DNA of 6,737 bases from NCBI GenBank assembly GCA_964574335.1, contig CAZNNH010000252.1:1-6737 (forward strand), written 5' to 3'. The position numbers and the translations under genes are program-made. The first letter of the stretch is position 1; each line of letters starts with the position of its first letter. The DNA comes from CAZNNH01 sp964574335. GTDB lineage: Bacteria; Acidobacteriota; Vicinamibacteria; Fen-336. Under the pieces are notes generated by a model. It saw only the letters and a list, made by a program, of their open reading frames with translations, was not told the DNA's origin and made no database searches. This document shows, in pieces, positions 5,838 to 6,737 of the stretch.

Positions 5838-6683
5838 CTACACCGTCCTCAGCATGTCGGTGATCCGGGCCCGGTAGGCGCCGAGCGCCGGCACCAGGCC
5901 GGCAGCCAGCCCGAGGAACAGCGCCACCCCGAAGCCCAGCAGCGCCACCAGCGGGCGCAGCCTCAGCTCCGACAGACCGAGGCTGCCCAGGGCCTCGCTG
6001 ATCCCCGGGGCGTGGGTGAGTCCGAAGAGGAGGACGTGGCTGCTGCCCATCCCCAACGCCCCCCCCAAGGCGCCCAGCAGCAGCGACTCCGCCACCACCA
6101 GCCCCATCACCTGGGCGCTGGTGAAGCCCAGCGTCTTCAGGACCGCGATCTCGGTGCGCCTCTCCCGCACCGCCATGCTCATGGTGTTGGCGGTGACCAG
6201 CAGGATGGTGAAGGTGACGGCGATCCCGATCCCGTTGAGCAGCAGGGCCAGGTTGCCGGCCATGCCGATGAAGCTGGCGGCGAAGGCCTTCTCGGTCTCG
6301 GTGCGGGTCTGGGCGTCGCTGTTCCGGAAACGCTCGTCGATTCTCCGGCTGACCTGGCCCGCCTGGTCGGGATTCTCGATCTCCACGTAGTAGAGGCCGG
6401 CCCCGAGCCGCCGGCCGGTCGACTCGTAGAGGTACTTGAAGTGGAACAGCATCATGTTGGTGTCGGTGCCGGGGTAGCGGGCGGGGTCGGTGTCAAAGAC
6501 CCCCCGCACCACGAACTCGAAGGGCCCATCCGGCTTGCGGTACGGGGGGATGAAGCTCTCCAGGAAGAAGCTGTCCCCCACCTTCCAGCCATACCGGTCC
6601 GCCACCTTGCGACCGATCACGCAGCCGCGCAAGTCCTGCAGGAAGGCCTGGTACTCGGCGTCCTCGAGCTGGTACTCGGGGTA
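5838..6683 (-). CDS. ABC transporter permease, FtsX/MacB family (permease 1), 5' end missing
   Basis: Second permease of the exporter, represented only by its C-terminal two thirds. The recognisable permease reading starts at YPEYQLEDAEYQAFLQD (from 6683) and runs through GRKVADRYGWKVGD, a conserved periplasmic-domain stretch of this family, to the stop at 5838. The FtsX domain is intact: hydrophobic helices at about 123-150, 176-206 and 227-250 (numbered from TTG at 6632) and the coupling segment RERRTEIAVLKTLGFTSAQV (157-176). TM1 and roughly the first 110-120 residues expected of a family member are absent even though about 54 bases of sequence remain upstream; those bases encode a different protein in another frame. 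TTG at 6632 is the only plausible internal start but would not restore TM1, so as it stands the product is unlikely to work. Five bases separate its stop from permease 2. Confidence 0.85.
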   Translation of the reverse strand, partial: YPEYQLEDAEYQAFLQDLRGCVIGRKVADRYGWKVGDSFFLESFIPPYRKPDGPFEFVVRGVFDTDPARYPGTDTNMMLFHFKYLYESTGRRLGAGLYYVEIENPDQAGQVSRRIDERFRNSDAQTRTETEKAFAASFIGMAGNLALLLNGIGIAVTFTILLVTANTMSMAVRERRTEIAVLKTLGFTSAQVMGLVVAESLLLGALGGALGMGSSHVLLFGLTHAPGISEALGSLGLSELRLRPLVALLGFGVALFLGLAAGLVPALGAYRARITDMLRTV

Positions 6684-6737
6684 ACGGTGATCTCTTCGGC
6701 GTCCCTTCGGTAGACCTTTCGCACGTCACGCACTTCC
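6684..6737 (-). pseudogene. Apparent N-terminus of an ABC ATPase (LolD/MacB-type) cut off and joined to permease 1
   Basis: Reading leftwards from 6736, one frame gives EVRDVRKVYRRDAEEITV, which matches the first beta strand of LolD/MacB-type ATPases (v-x-V-(R)-K-x-Y-x-R-(x)-x-x-E-x-x-V-L-x-x-v). It should continue into a P-loop, but the frame turns into low-complexity Thr/Ser residues right after ITV at about 6683, exactly where the permease reading begins in another frame. About 210 ATPase residues and the permease start would be missing. An ATPase gene upstream of two permease genes is the usual operon order, which supports this reading. The stretch is only 18 residues long and reaches the window edge, so identification is tentative. 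Confidence 0.45.

Noticed and set aside
6012..6713. Plus-strand 233-residue open frame opposite permease 1
   Set aside because: Composition is His/Gln/Gly-rich with no motif, and the opposite strand has clear FtsX-domain helices.

Overview
The window is dense, very GC-rich bacterial DNA: two lines of sequence counted by eye inside genes gave about 70-75% G+C, and GTG and TTG starts are common. Gene content (RsgA, a family-5 uracil-DNA glycosylase, a secreted esterase, an ABC exporter with two FtsX/MacB-type permeases) fits a Gram-negative soil or groundwater lineage such as Acidobacteriota, Methylomirabilota/Rokubacteria or a former deltaproteobacterial group. There is no rRNA, tRNA or phylum-specific marker, so the lineage is a guess.

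Plus strand, 1-2845: a leader of about 160 bp with a strong GC hairpin, then rsgA (ribosome-assembly GTPase), a family-5 UDG (base-excision repair) and a secreted esterase of the esterase-D fold. Spacings are short (43 bp, then 0 bp), so the three could be co-transcribed, although a perfect 20-bp palindrome sits in the rsgA-UDG gap. Their functions are unrelated.

Minus strand, 2853-6737 (transcribed right to left): a remnant of an ABC-exporter operon at the right edge (an apparent ATPase N-terminus running straight into the middle of permease 1), a complete permease 2 five bases later, a small PlsC-like acyltransferase, a two-gene module of a 56-residue protein plus a nucleotidyltransferase-fold protein that resembles toxin-antitoxin-type pairs, and finally a decayed, frameshifted gene fragment carrying HEAT-like repeats. 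The two strand groups converge at about 2845/2853 with only seven bases between them.

The points most worth a second look are the ATPase/permease junction at the right edge (real deletion or assembly chimera), the minimal small-protein/nucleotidyltransferase pair with an altered G-[GS] motif, and the frameshifted HEAT-like remnant. I saw no CRISPR array, insertion sequence, phage gene or RNA gene. I see no wholly new system; the nucleotidyltransferase pair is the closest to one.
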